This document shows, piece by piece, positions 45,222-55,524 of a DNA stretch of 64,000 bases (positions are counted from its first letter, which is position 1; each line of letters starts with the position of its first letter). The stretch is from positions 186,001-250,000 of the forward strand of contig NZ_LR214951.1 of NCBI RefSeq assembly GCF_900660485.1, in the 5' to 3' direction. A model generated the notes under the pieces. The model was not told where the DNA came from. It worked only from the letters and a program-made list of their open reading frames with translations, and did not search any database. Source of the DNA: Mesomycoplasma neurolyticum (GTDB lineage: Bacteria; Bacillota_I; Bacilli_A; Mycoplasmatales; Metamycoplasmataceae). The translations under genes were made by a program, and so were the position numbers.

Positions 45222-45689
45222 ATGAATATAAAAAAAAATAGTCTTAATTTTCTTAATGATACTAAATATAAATTTGAATTTCTAAATGAGTTTAAAAAAA
45301 TTGTTGATTATGCACAAGAAGAGTTTGAAATAGAAAAGCCTTTGCATGTTGATTTGCTTTTAACCAATAATTTAAAAATTAAAAAAATATCCAATGAATA
45401 TAGAAAAAAAGATAAAGAAACTGATGTTTTGTCATTTCCCACTGATTGAAATGATTTTAAATTTTTAGATTATTTATTTTTAGGTGAAATAATTATTTCT
45501 TATGAAAAAATTATTGAGCAAGCAAAAGAATATGGTCATAGTATTAAAAGAGAATTTTGCTATTTATTTACACATGGAATGGTTCATCTTTTTCATTTTG
45601 ATCATCAAACAGAAAAAGATGAAGAGATTATGAATTCTCATGTTAATAACATAATGAAAAAACTAGGAGTTAATCGTGATGATAACTAA
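45222..45689 (+). CDS. ybeY: rRNA maturation endoribonuclease YbeY
   Basis: A 155-aa single-metal endonuclease involved in 16S rRNA 3' end processing and ribosome quality control. The zinc site signature THGMVHLFHFDH is present, as is the family sequence EYRKKDKETDVLSFP. No Shine-Dalgarno is seen and a -10 box sits just upstream. It overlaps cdd by 11 nt and leads the ybeY-cdd-era-nadE operon; linkage with era is widely conserved. Confidence 0.95.
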
Positions 45690-46065
45690 ATTAAAAGAAT
45701 TATTGAAATTTTCATATGCACCTTATTCTGATTTTCCAGTTGCAGCTATTTTAATTGATAAAAATGGCAAAACTTGAAATGGAGTAAATGTAGAAAATGC
45801 AGCATTTCCTTCAGGGATTTGTGCTGAAAGATCAGCTATTTTTGGTGCAATTTCTCATGGTTTTAAACAAAATGAAATTATTGAAATTCACATTATTTCT
45901 AAAAGTCCAGAATATATTTCGCCTTGCGCAGGTTGTAGACAAGTTATGACTGAATTTATGCCTTTAGATGCAAAAGTTTACCAGTATAAAAATAATGGTG
46001 AATATAGAATAAATACTTTGAATGAGTTAGTACCTTTTCCAATTATTAAGGATCAAATAATTTAA
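45679..46065 (+). CDS. cdd: Cytidine deaminase
   Basis: Converts cytidine and deoxycytidine to uridine forms for pyrimidine salvage. The 128-aa tetrameric-type enzyme shows AYSDFPVAAIL-like SYAPYSDFPV, the substrate loop GVNVENAAFP, the zinc motif CAERSA, and the second zinc motif PCAGCRQVM. It starts inside ybeY and its stop overlaps the era start (TAATG). Its position between ybeY and era is common in Firmicutes. Confidence 0.95.
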
Positions 46066-46934
46066 TGAAAACTTGTTTTGTTTCAATTATAGGCCGCCCA
46101 AATGTAGGGAAATCTTCATTATTAAATAAAATTTTAAACTATAATCTATCAATAGTAACACCTAAAGCACAAACAACAAGAGATAAAATTAATGGTATAT
46201 ATAATGATAGTGAATATCAAATAGTTTTCACAGATACTCCAGGTATTCACAAAACCCAACAAAAATTAGGTGAAAGTTTAAATGCAAGTTCTTACGAAGC
46301 GATTAAGGAATCAGATTTAGTTTTATTTTTAACCCCTGAAAATGAAACGATAGCAAAAGGTGATTTGATGATTATAGATAAGTTAAAAAAGATCAAAAAT
46401 AAAATAGCTATTATTACAAAGGTTGATTTAATAGAAGAAAAAAATGAATTAGATACTAAAGCTTCTTTTTTAAAATCTTTAGGTTTTAATTCAGTTTTAG
46501 GTGTATCAATAAATTATCAAAGAACCATTGATGAATTAATGGAAGAAATTAAAAAATATGCAATTGAATCAAATTTATTTTTTGATCCAGAAGAGATAAC
46601 TGATAAAAGCATGTCTTTTATTGCAAAAGAAATTATCAGAAAAAATGCTATTCAACTTTTAGATTATGAATTACCACATAATATAGCTGTTGTTATAGAT
46701 AATTTTAGTGAAGAAGAAGATAAATACATAATTGATGCAATTATTTATGTATCAAAAGATTCTCAAAAAGGCATTTTAATAGGTAAAAACGGAAGTATGA
46801 TTAAAAAAATTGGAATTAATGCGAGAAAGGAAATTGCTTTAACTTTTGATATGCCAATTGTTTTAAATACTAGAGTAAAAGTAAGTAAAAAATGAAATGA
46901 TGATGAAAAATCAATTAAAAGAATGGGGTATTAA
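46065..46934 (+). CDS. era: GTPase Era
   Basis: Ribosome-assembly GTPase that binds the 3' end of 16S rRNA. The 289-aa product has G1 GRPNVGKSS, G2 TPKAQTTRDK, G3 DTPG, G4 TKVD and a C-terminal KH domain with ILIGKNGSMIKKIG. A TGA codon near the end is Trp, followed by NDDEKSIKRMGY. One-base overlap with cdd suggests coupling. nadE follows after 5 nt. Confidence 0.96.
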
Positions 46935-46939
46935 TTAAA

Positions 46940-47665
46940 ATGAAATATTTAGAATATTTTAATTATTTAGTTAAGTGATTGCAAGATGAAGTTAAAAAAG
47001 CTAAAATGAAAGGTGTGATTGTAGGTTTGTCAGGGGGTATTGACTCATCTTTAGTAGCAGCTATTGCAAAAAAAGCTTTTCCAAATAATTCATTAGGTAT
47101 AATCATGCCTATAAATTCTATGGCAAATGATCTAGATGATATAAAAGCATTAGTAAATAATATAAAAATTGAAACTTTAGAAGTAAATTTAAAAGATAGT
47201 TATAATGAATTATTGAAAAATTTAAATATAAATGATAAATTAGCTATTGCCAATATCAAACCAAGATTAAGAATGACAACACTTTATGCAATTGCTCAAG
47301 CAAAAAAATATTTAGTTTTAGGTACAGATAACTTTTCTGAAATGTATTTAGGATATTTTACTAAATATGGTGATGGTGGAGTTGATTTATTGCCAATTGT
47401 TCATTTGAAAAAATCAGAAGTTAAACAAATGTCGAAAGAAATTAAAGTTATTCCTGAAAGTATTATTAATAAAAAACCATCAGCTGGTCTTTGAGAAAAT
47501 CAAAGTGATGAAGAAGAATTGGGATTTAGCTATGATCAATTTGAATTATTTTTTACAAATCCAGAAAAATTAAGTAATGAAATTATAAAAAAAATTAAAA
47601 AACAACACAAAATTACACAACATAAAAGAAAAGCTATTCCAAAACCTAAAAAAATGTATGAATAA
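46940..47665 (+). CDS. nadE: NH3-dependent NAD+ synthetase
   Basis: Last step of NAD synthesis, amidating deamido-NAD with ATP. The 241-aa protein has the PP-loop SGGIDSS, GTDNFSEMYLGYFTKYGDGG, and KPSAGLWENQSDEEELG. There is no glutaminase domain, so it should use ammonia. It is the final gene of the ybeY operon and is followed by a structured terminator region. Confidence 0.95.
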
Positions 47666-47802
47666 TATTTAAATTTAAAATAAAAATGTTTTATTAATGC
47701 AAAAATAATCATTTTTTCTAAATTCAAAAATCAAAAAAAATATTATAAAAAATATATAAAATTAAAAATCATCATTTTATAATAAAATTTTCAATTTAAA
47801 GC

Positions 47803-47878
47803 AAAATACTAAGTGCAACATCAATAAAGTTTGATTTACAAAAATCAATTTTTGTTGTATTTAGTATTTTTGTTTTTT
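47803..47878 (+). terminator. Nested hairpin terminator after nadE
   Basis: An outer stem AAAATACTAA with TTAGTATTTT (47803-47812 / 47861-47870), a 3x3 internal loop, CAACA with TGTTG (47816-47820 / 47853-47857), and an inner 7-bp hairpin TTGATTT/AAATCAA (47831-47837 / 47842-47848). A T-rich tail follows. It is about 140 nt after nadE, so it could also be the end of a small RNA. Confidence 0.6.
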
Positions 47879-48181
47879 TCATTTTTATCTTTTCTTTTAT
47901 TGAATTTAAAAAAACTATTTTTTATCTTGTTATTATTAAAAAATAATAATCACAAATGGAACTTTTGAAAATTAAAATTTAATTACACAATAATTTATAT
48001 TTTAATAATCATTTAATTAAATTGATTATTATTCATTTTAGAATATTTTATTTTAAAATAAAGAATATAAATTATAATTAATTCAAAAAAATATACATAA
48101 AAATTGAAGACTAAAATGAAAAAAATATAAAAAAAAGTTCAATTAACTTTTAAGCAAAAACATGAGGGGGTCTTTTTATAA
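47879..48181. other. Gene-free AT-rich spacer
   Basis: No gene is supported. The spacer contains a perfect 8-bp dyad (AATAATCA 48004-48011, TGATTATT 48023-48030) around an AT palindrome, and a GAGGGGG stretch near 48163 that may be the ribosome site of the decayed gene that follows. Confidence 0.5.
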
Positions 48182-48957
48182 ATGCAAAAAAATGTATTCA
48201 GCAAAAAATTTTTTAATGAATTTGAATTTTTTTAAATAAAAAAATTTATAAATTTAAAAAAGAAAATTCTAATGTTGAATTATTTGATTTAATTATTAAA
48301 GGAAGTTATGTTTTAAAAAGAAATGGAATCATTGAAAGAGATTTTAATGATGTTGATATTTGTTTCTCTTCAGAAACTCCTGAATATACAAGAGAAAAAT
48401 TTATTGAGTTTTTAATAAAAGAAATAAAGGAAATAACTTATGATAATAATTTATTTGTGTTTTATTGAAAAGGAATAAAAATCGAATTTATTGTTTTAGA
48501 AAGTATTTCTTTAGAGTATTGTACGCAAATTAAAAATACAAATTTATATTATTTAAATTTAAATTTTCATGTATTTCAAGTTTTTTTATCTTTAGGTTAT
48601 ATTATCGCCCCAGTTTTTCAACATGACAGAGAGAAAAAAGTAAATAATATTTTAAAAGATTTAAAATTAATTTTAATTAAAGAAAATAATTTAGATTTAG
48701 ATATAAATACAAAAATTAATCAAAAATTTTTAATGAGTCAAATTTACACATCTACAATAATTTCGTATCATTATAATTATGAATATTTACCTATTTTTAA
48801 TTATTTAAAAAATTCTATTTTTATAAACCAGAATATTTAAATTCATAAATTTTGAGAATCATTAAAAAATAATGGAAAATTATTAAGTGTTATTAAAAGT
48901 TGTAATTTATTTTTGAATATTTTACATAAAAAAAACAATGAAATTTTAGATTTTTAA
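48182..48957 (+). pseudogene. Broken nucleotidyltransferase-like gene
   Basis: Starts MQKNVFSKKFFNEFEFF, then stops because a run of seven T (48228-48234) is one base short; with eight T the frame continues LNKKIYKFKKE. Downstream it reads LFDLIIKGSYVLKRNG and ERDFNDVDICFS, the G-S...D-x-D pattern of nucleotidyltransferase-fold proteins such as AbiEii-type toxins. A TAA after FINQNI interrupts the C-terminal part, which continues in the same frame to 48957. The function of the ancestor is uncertain. Two lesions suggest decay, although the first lies in a slippage-prone tract. Confidence 0.6.
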
Positions 48958-48960
48958 AAA

Positions 48961-49814
48961 TTCCCCTCTATTATAGGTTTTAAAAATAATATTATAAAAA
49001 AATTTAAAAATAATTTTAGTAATTATGAAAATATAAATAATAATTTTATTTTTAAAAATTCAACAAATCTAAAAACAATATTTTATTTATAGGACATAGT
49101 GATGAAGTTGGTGGAATTTTATTTAATAACCAAGTATACAATTTAGGTACAATCAATTGAAATAATACTGATGTCAATATATATAATGTTGATGGTGAGT
49201 TCATCAAAACAACTAAAAGTGTACAAAAAGATAATTATATTTTTTCAAATGAAAAAATAAAAAAAATTAATAGACCAACACTAAAAATTCTGGAGAATTT
49301 AATTTTTGAAAAAAATCAAATATTTCAAGTTTTACCTAAACAAAATGAAATATTTGATTCTAAAAAAATAATTTCTAAAAACCTTGATAATAGATTAAAT
49401 ATTTTAATTTTTTATCTCTTTGGTAACCATATTAATGATTTTTGTTTAACAACAAAAGAGGAAATTGGTTTAGTATCGATAAAAAATATTGATTTTAAAC
49501 AAGAATTAAAAAAATATAATACAATAATAAACTTAGAAGTTTCTGAAAATGATAAATGAGATAGTGAAAAAATTTATATAAGAGTTGCAGATAGTTTTAC
49601 AGCACCAAATATTAAAATGATTGAAAAAATGAAATTATTTTTCGAAAAAATGTTTATACCTTATGAATTAGTTTATGGTTCTGGGCTAACTGATATTACA
49701 GAAATACAAACATATGATAATGTTATAACAATTAATATTGCTGCTATCAAAATACATTCGCATATTTCGAAAACTACATTTAAAAATTTTCTTTATTTAA
49801 CAATTTTATCTTAG
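48961..49814 (+). pseudogene. Broken M42-family glutamyl aminopeptidase gene
   Basis: No N-terminal start is found. An opening fragment reads PSIIGFKNNIIKKFKNNF, like the family's PSISGFE start, then stops in frame near 49090. Another frame carries ILFIGHSDEVGGILF (first zinc ligands), SKNLDNRLN (second metal-site region), TTKEEIGL (catalytic Glu pair) and VADSFTAPN. The last 800 bases are open to TAG at 49814. M42 enzymes trim peptides in the cytosol. The frameshift near 49075 and the missing start indicate a pseudogene. Confidence 0.7.
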
Positions 49815-49817
49815 AAT

Positions 49818-51074
49818 ATGAAAACAAATTTATATAAATATATTATAGCTATTTTTATTTCGTTAATTGGATCAGGAGCTTTTAAATTAGGTACTTCATT
49901 ATACATGTTTAAATTTGAAGGTAATCAATGAAATATAGCATCAATGTATTTATTGATTCAAATTCCTACACTTGTAATTTATTTTTTTAGTAAACGAATT
50001 TCTAAAATAAATTCTAAATTTTCATTAGTAATTTCTGATATTTTGTCTTTATTTCTTTTGATAATATCAATATTTTTATATTTTTTGTATTCAAAAGAAA
50101 GTAAATTATTTTCAATATTAATGATTATAATAAATTCACTTTTAGGTTTTGTTCATGCTTTTAGATTTATACATTTAAGAAATATTTTATATTATTGCAG
50201 TAGTCATGAAAAAGAAATAAAAAAATATAATTATTTGAATTCATGAGCAACTACATTATCATTTGTATTTTTTCCTTTTATTTCATTATTATTTAGCTAT
50301 TTTAATTATTATTTTTTGATAATATTTAACATTTGCACTTATTTATTAAGTGGTTTGCTTTATTTTTCTTTAAGTTTAAATAAAAAAGCTATTGTTTTTA
50401 AAAATATTAAAAACAATGAAAAAAATTATTCAAAAAACAAAAGCAAATGATTTTTCACTATATTCTTTTCTATAGTGATTTCATTAATTTTATATCCAAA
50501 GCAATCAGGAATGTTTCAATTTTTAAAATTTTCTAACTTTGATTTTATTGACAGAAATTTTTCAAGTGTAATAATTCCAGTTTTAACATCTATTTTTGGT
50601 GTTTTAGGTACTTTTATAAGTCATTGATTAAATTATAAAATGAAGTCGAAAATTTTAGCTATATTTTGTATTTGTTCCTTTTTATTAGTTTTAATTGGAT
50701 TTCCATGACTTTTTATAATTTTGATGTTTGAAAAAAATTCATGATTTTCATTAATTTTTTACGTTTTAATTATTTCATTTCAACAACTTTTATTTTCCTT
50801 GTTAATACCTATATATTATAATTTTCATTATGAAATGTTTAATAAAGAAGATAATGCAAAACAGCTTGGATTATCTCTGATATTTAGAACTTTAGTTTCT
50901 TCATTTGCAATATTGTTTTTTACATTTTTAAGCGAAACATATAATTATTATTATGCATTTATGACTTATTTAATTATTATTTTAATTTTAATTTGTTTCA
51001 CTATTTATTTTATTATTGATGCAGTTTTATTATGAAAGAAAAAAAATATAAATAATTCAATTGTTAACTTTTAA
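49818..51074 (+). CDS. MFS-like membrane transporter
   Basis: A 418-aa protein with about twelve hydrophobic segments in two halves separated by a basic central loop (NIKNNEKNYSKNKSK), the layout of the major facilitator superfamily. The N-terminus reads ISLIGSGAFKLGTSLYMFK, similar to MFS segments near motif A. No substrate can be assigned. It starts 4 nt after the M42 remnant and ends before a strong bidirectional terminator. Confidence 0.6.
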
Positions 51075-51102
51075 AAATTAAAATTAGACATAAAAAATAG
51101 TT

Positions 51103-51147
51103 ATAACAAAAATACAAACACTGATTTAGTGTTTGTATTTTTGTTAT
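51103..51147. terminator. Bidirectional terminator between MFS-like gene and ftsZ
   Basis: A perfect 20-bp stem (51103-51122 with 51128-51147) and a 5-nt loop, AT-rich with T runs on both strands, placed between convergent genes. Confidence 0.92.
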
Positions 51148-51204
51148 TGATTAATTTAAATGATACTTATTAAAGTTTTGGCTTCTATGACATCGCTAAT
51201 AACT

Positions 51205-52731
51205 TTATTTTCTTAAAAAACTTGGGAAATAATTTTCTTCTGTTTCATCATTATCATTTTCAATTTCAAAAAAATTTGGTTTATTGTAATTTAACTCTGA
51301 AGAATGATTATTAGTTTTTTGACCAGATGCACTTAATGTTTCTTCTCTAGTTTTCTGGCTAATAGTTGCATAGTTTGATGCAACATTAGTTGTTCTCTCT
51401 TCAGGTGTTGAACTTTTTTCAGCCATTCTATGTCTTAATTTATCATAATTTAAACTAGGGGTAGAATTGCTGGTCATAGGATTAGTGTTTGTTTGCACTG
51501 TTTCAACTTTCGGATTGTTTGCGTAAGGACTTGCCATACTTCTAAAATTAGTTTCAATTTTACTTGAATTTTCACTCTGAATTTTTGGTAATGAATTTTC
51601 ATTATTATTAACTTTTTTTTCCATTTGACTTCTGACTGCTTCAGTTATCGATGAAAAACTAGGTTTCTCCATTTCAGTGTTATGTTCATTTAAAACTGTT
51701 TTAGTGTTCATGAAAGTGCTTTTTGGTGTTTCACTCACATTCTCCCTTGAAACATTGTTATGATTATTTGTGATAGTTGAACTGATTGTTTTATTTTCTG
51801 AATTAAATTCATTAATTCCTGTTGCAATAATAGAAAGTGATAAATCTTTGTCATTGCTAGATTTTTGTATCAATCCATAAATAACATCAACTTCATTTTC
51901 AGATTCTTTTTTAATACGATTAATTATTTCACTGATTTCAGCAGAAGTTATATCTGCTGAAGCAATATTAAGAATTATGTTTTTTGCCTTTTTGATATTA
52001 TTTTCAAGAATATCAAACTCCAATAGTTTATCAATTGCTTTTTGAACTTTGTCGCTACCAAAGCCTTTAACTGAATTAATAATTACTTCGCCTTTTGTTT
52101 TCATAATAGATAACAAATCAGCAAAATCTACGTTTTGAATTCCTCTAACATTAATAATTTCATAAATGACATTAATAATTTTGTCAAAAAATACATTAGC
52201 AATTTTCATTGTTTCAAAATGAGGTAAATTAGCGTGTTTAGTTGCTAATTTATTGTTGGAAATAATCAAAAGTGCATCAACATGTTTTTTTAGGTTTGCA
52301 AGTCCTAAAGCTGCATTACCACTAATTTTTTTTCCTTCAAATTCAAATGGCATTGTAACTATTGCAATAGTTAAAGCACCATGTTTTTTAGCTTCTTCTG
52401 CAAAAATTGAACTAGAACCTGATCCTGTTCCTTTGCCCATTCCTGCTGCCAAAACAACAATATCTGCACCAGCCATCTTTTCACTAATTTCATTTTTAGA
52501 TTCAAGTGCATACTCTCTACCTTTGAGTGGATCATTGCCCGCTCCCGATCCTTTTCTTTTTTCACTATCACCTAAAGCAATAGTTTTTTCTGGATCAAAA
52601 GTATTAAGTGTAATTAAATCTGTATTTGCAAAGTAATATTCAATGTTGTCTTTTGCATTTTCTAATGCATGTTTTACTATATTATTTCCACAGCCACCAA
52701 TACCAAAAATTTTAATTTTTCTATTTGACAT
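51205..52731 (-). CDS. ftsZ: Cell division GTPase FtsZ
   Basis: Tubulin-like protein that polymerises at midcell, 508 aa. It has the T1 loop GIGGCGNN, the T4 signature GMGKGTGSG (residues 97-105, with Lys100 where Gly is usual), and the T7 catalytic loop NVDFADLLSIM. A long Ser/Asn/Glu-rich disordered linker runs from about 310 to 490, followed by a C-terminal peptide FPSFLRK like those binding FtsA. The GTPase core is more divergent than in walled bacteria. It lies 3 nt after the FtsA-like gene in the mraZ-rsmH-ftsA-ftsZ cluster. Confidence 0.93.
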   Translation of the reverse strand: MSNRKIKIFGIGGCGNNIVKHALENAKDNIEYYFANTDLITLNTFDPEKTIALGDSEKRKGSGAGNDPLKGREYALESKNEISEKMAGADIVVLAAGMGKGTGSGSSSIFAEEAKKHGALTIAIVTMPFEFEGKKISGNAALGLANLKKHVDALLIISNNKLATKHANLPHFETMKIANVFFDKIINVIYEIINVRGIQNVDFADLLSIMKTKGEVIINSVKGFGSDKVQKAIDKLLEFDILENNIKKAKNIILNIASADITSAEISEIINRIKKESENEVDVIYGLIQKSSNDKDLSLSIIATGINEFNSENKTISSTITNNHNNVSRENVSETPKSTFMNTKTVLNEHNTEMEKPSFSSITEAVRSQMEKKVNNNENSLPKIQSENSSKIETNFRSMASPYANNPKVETVQTNTNPMTSNSTPSLNYDKLRHRMAEKSSTPEERTTNVASNYATISQKTREETLSASGQKTNNHSSELNYNKPNFFEIENDNDETEENYFPSFLRK

Positions 52732-52734
52732 TTT

Positions 52735-53937
52735 TTATCTCCTTAAAGTTAGTGTTTTAAATAAATTAGCAATTTTATTACTTTTTTTCATGATAAAAAT
52801 ATCATTTAAAATTGGTTGTGTCTCTATTAAACTAATTTGTTTAACAAATTGACTTTCAAGACACAATTCAACATATTCTAAACCAACAACTATTTCTCTG
52901 ATTATTTTACTTAAGTTTGTTTTATATTTTGAATTATAAAGAATTGTTTCTTTATTCATAATGAAAGTATTAATTGCCATCTTAATATTTTCAACTGAAT
53001 TCAGAGCTCCTAGTCAAAAGAAATTTTTAGTTTCAATTTTTTCTTTTTTAATAAATTCTAAAATTTCAAATGAGTTTTTTTTAACTAAATTTATTATTGC
53101 TTGTGAAATATCTTTGGCGCTAATATTTTCATCAATTAAATAATTTGCTTCATTATTATTTAAAATCTTGCCATAAACTTTAAATATTTTTTTTGCTTTT
53201 GTTTCAGTTAAATTGAAATTATTAGAAAATTCTTTAATCATGTCATTATAATTTAAACTTAATTCTTTATACTTGATAGTTGAATCATTATTTATGAGTG
53301 CCAATCATGAATTATTTTCATCTATGTTTATAACAATTTTTTCAGAATTTGTGTTAGTTTCAATGTTTATTAAATTTTGGATAGAATTAATGTTTGTAAA
53401 TATATTTTCAATTTTTAAATCGAAATTTTGAAAAAAGTTAGTCAAAAATTGAAAATATTTTTTAGAAATATAAGTTGCATTATACTCTACAATTAAATTA
53501 TCAGCATTTTTATTTAATGGTCAAGTTAAATATTGTTTTTTTTCATGCTCATAATTAGTTGTGAATTTTTTTGCTTGAAACAAAATTAATGAATATTCAT
53601 TTTTATTAAATGTTTTTTTTGCTTGCTCAATGTTTTGATTAAAAATTTTATTATCAATTATTTTTTTATTATTATTAATGTTAGTGGTAATTTCAAATTG
53701 TTCACTATTAAAATGAATATCTCTAAAATTATTTAAATAAACAAATATTTTTTTAATTTTAGCTTTTAAAAAGGTATTTATTTCATTTAAAGAACTTTCA
53801 AAAAACTTTTGCATCATTTCGTTTTTATTACTTTCTTTACTGAAAATTAAAATATTGTCATTTTTTATTTTTTCAAAAGCATAAAGCCCAAAATTATCTT
53901 TTGAAATTTTTGCAACAACTTTGATTTTTCTTTTCAT
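52735..53937 (-). CDS. FtsA-like division protein
   Basis: A 400-aa cytosolic protein between rsmH and ftsZ, the place of FtsA or of an unnamed division protein in mycoplasma clusters. Weak actin/HSP70-fold traces are visible: a VVAKISKDNFGLYAFE start, a KIVINIDENNSWLALINN phosphate-loop-like strand, and WLGALNSVENIKMAI near residue 310. No clear FtsA C-terminal amphipathic helix is seen, so membrane anchoring is uncertain. The ATG at 53937 follows AAAGGG. FtsA identity is inferred mainly from position. Confidence 0.6.
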
Positions 53938-53956
53938 AAACACCCTTTCATAAATA

Positions 53957-54853
53957 TTATTTTAATCTTGTTAAAATTCTTAATTTAGCACTTCTACTTC
54001 TGTTATTAGTTGATATTTCATCATTTTTAGGTTTTAAAGAAATATTTTTTCACTTTTGTTCAACAATAATAGGAAGTTTATAGTAATCTTCTTTTTTTGT
54101 TAATGAATTAAAAAAGTTTTTAACAATTTTATCTTCAATTGAGTGAAATGTAATAACTAAAAGTTTGCCGTTTGTATTTAAAAAATTAATCGAATCTTTT
54201 AACGCAAGTTTTAATGATTCTAATTCATCATTTACTTCAATCCGAATAGCTTGAAAAATTGCTTTAGCAGGATTTTTTAACCTTACTATTTTTGCAGGTA
54301 GTGATTTTTTTATAACATCTACTAATTCTAAAGTAGTATTTATAGGTCTATTATCAATAATGCCTTTCGCAACTTTGTAAGAAAGCTTTACATCTGCATT
54401 TTTGATAAAAATAGAATTTAACTGCTCATAACTGTAGTTATTAACTATATAATGAGCATCCAAACTCTGGCTTCGATCCATTCTCATATCTAATCTTGAA
54501 TCTTTGTTATATGAAAAACCTCTATCTTTATCATCTAATTGTGGAGATGAAACACCAAGATCCATCAAAATTCCGTCAACTTTTTCAACTTTTAAATTAT
54601 TCATAGCATATTTTATGTTTTTAAAATCACTGTGAATAATAGTAAAATTACTGTTAATTTTGTTAAGTATTAATCTACTTTCTTTTGTAGCTTCAATATC
54701 TTTATCAAAACCATACAATCATCCAGTTTTGAGTTTTTTCAAAATGTGTGATGAATGCCCAGCTCTTCCTAGTGTTAAATCAATATATTTACCATCTTCT
54801 TTAAGATTTAATTGTTCTAACACTTCATTTAATAAAACAGGTAAATGTTTCAT
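53957..54853 (-). CDS. rsmH: 16S rRNA (cytosine-N4) methyltransferase
   Basis: RsmH/MraW methylates C1402 of 16S rRNA using S-adenosylmethionine. The 298-aa protein begins [15 protein letters not shown] and has [14 protein letters not shown] (SAM site), [27 protein letters not shown], the [12 protein letters not shown] motif, and [15 protein letters not shown]. Its ATG overlaps the mraZ stop by one base. It is the second gene of the division cluster. Confidence 0.96.
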
Positions 54854-55293
54854 TAAAGAATAACTCCACTTTCGTTTAAAATTTTTTGCATTTCTTCAAG
54901 TTCTTCTTCATTTGTAAACTTTTTGTTTTCAGCTTCATATCTATCTTTCGGTCAAAGTTCTAACTTTTCACCTACTCCAATCAAATATGCTTCTTTGGTG
55001 ATAGTGGTAATTGACAAAAGGTTTTTTGGTAAAATCACCCTTCCCAATTTATCACATGAAACTTCTGTGGTGTTTCCAAAGAAAAACCTTGCAAAGTCTC
55101 TTACGTTTTTATTTAATGAGTTGTGTTCGTTAATTTTATTTTTTATTTTTTGAAATTCAAATTTATTTCTGATTTCAATAATTTTGTCTAGTCCTAATGA
55201 TACATAAAAAACATCACCTAATTCAGCTCTAAAATTGCTAGGAATTACGATTCTATTTTTTTCATCAATAGTTTTTAAATAATTGCCAAACAT
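54853..55293 (-). CDS. mraZ: Transcriptional regulator MraZ
   Basis: A 146-aa DNA-binding protein made of two AbrB-like repeats (family motif near [18 protein letters not shown] and again at [13 protein letters not shown]). It forms rings and binds repeats upstream of its own operon. The ATG at 55293 follows GGAGTTGG; an in-frame GTG/ATG slightly upstream is less likely. Position and the operator at 55305-55342 suggest autoregulation of mraZ-rsmH-ftsA-ftsZ. Confidence 0.95.
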
Positions 55294-55304
55294 TCCAACT
55301 CCTT

Positions 55305-55342
55305 CCACTATCTACCACATTATACACCTTTTACCACACTTT
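55305..55342 (-). promoter_or_regulatory. MraZ-type operator overlapping the cluster promoter
   Basis: Read on the minus strand, AAGTGTGGTA, AAAGGTGTATA, ATGTGGTAGA and TAGTGGAAGG are imperfect direct repeats with GTG recurring every 9-12 nt. TATAAT (55319-55324), preceded by GTG, lies inside the array, so a bound MraZ ring would cover the promoter. Confidence 0.7.
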
Positions 55343-55524
55343 TTACAAAAAAAAAATATTTTTTTCTTTAAAATTAAAAAAATGCTTTAAAAAAGGGAAT
55401 CTTAAACAAAAAAAATTAACGAAAATTATTTTTTTAAAAAAAAATGGCTTTTTTTAAATAAAAAGGAGTAAAATAAAAAAGCAAAGTTTAAATTTAACAA
55501 AAAAAATGTAATCAAGGGGTAAAT

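Noticed and set aside
52253-52636. Long open frame on the plus strand inside ftsZ
   Set aside because: It lies entirely antisense to well-supported ftsZ motifs, has no ribosome site and resembles nothing; it is a shadow of codon bias.
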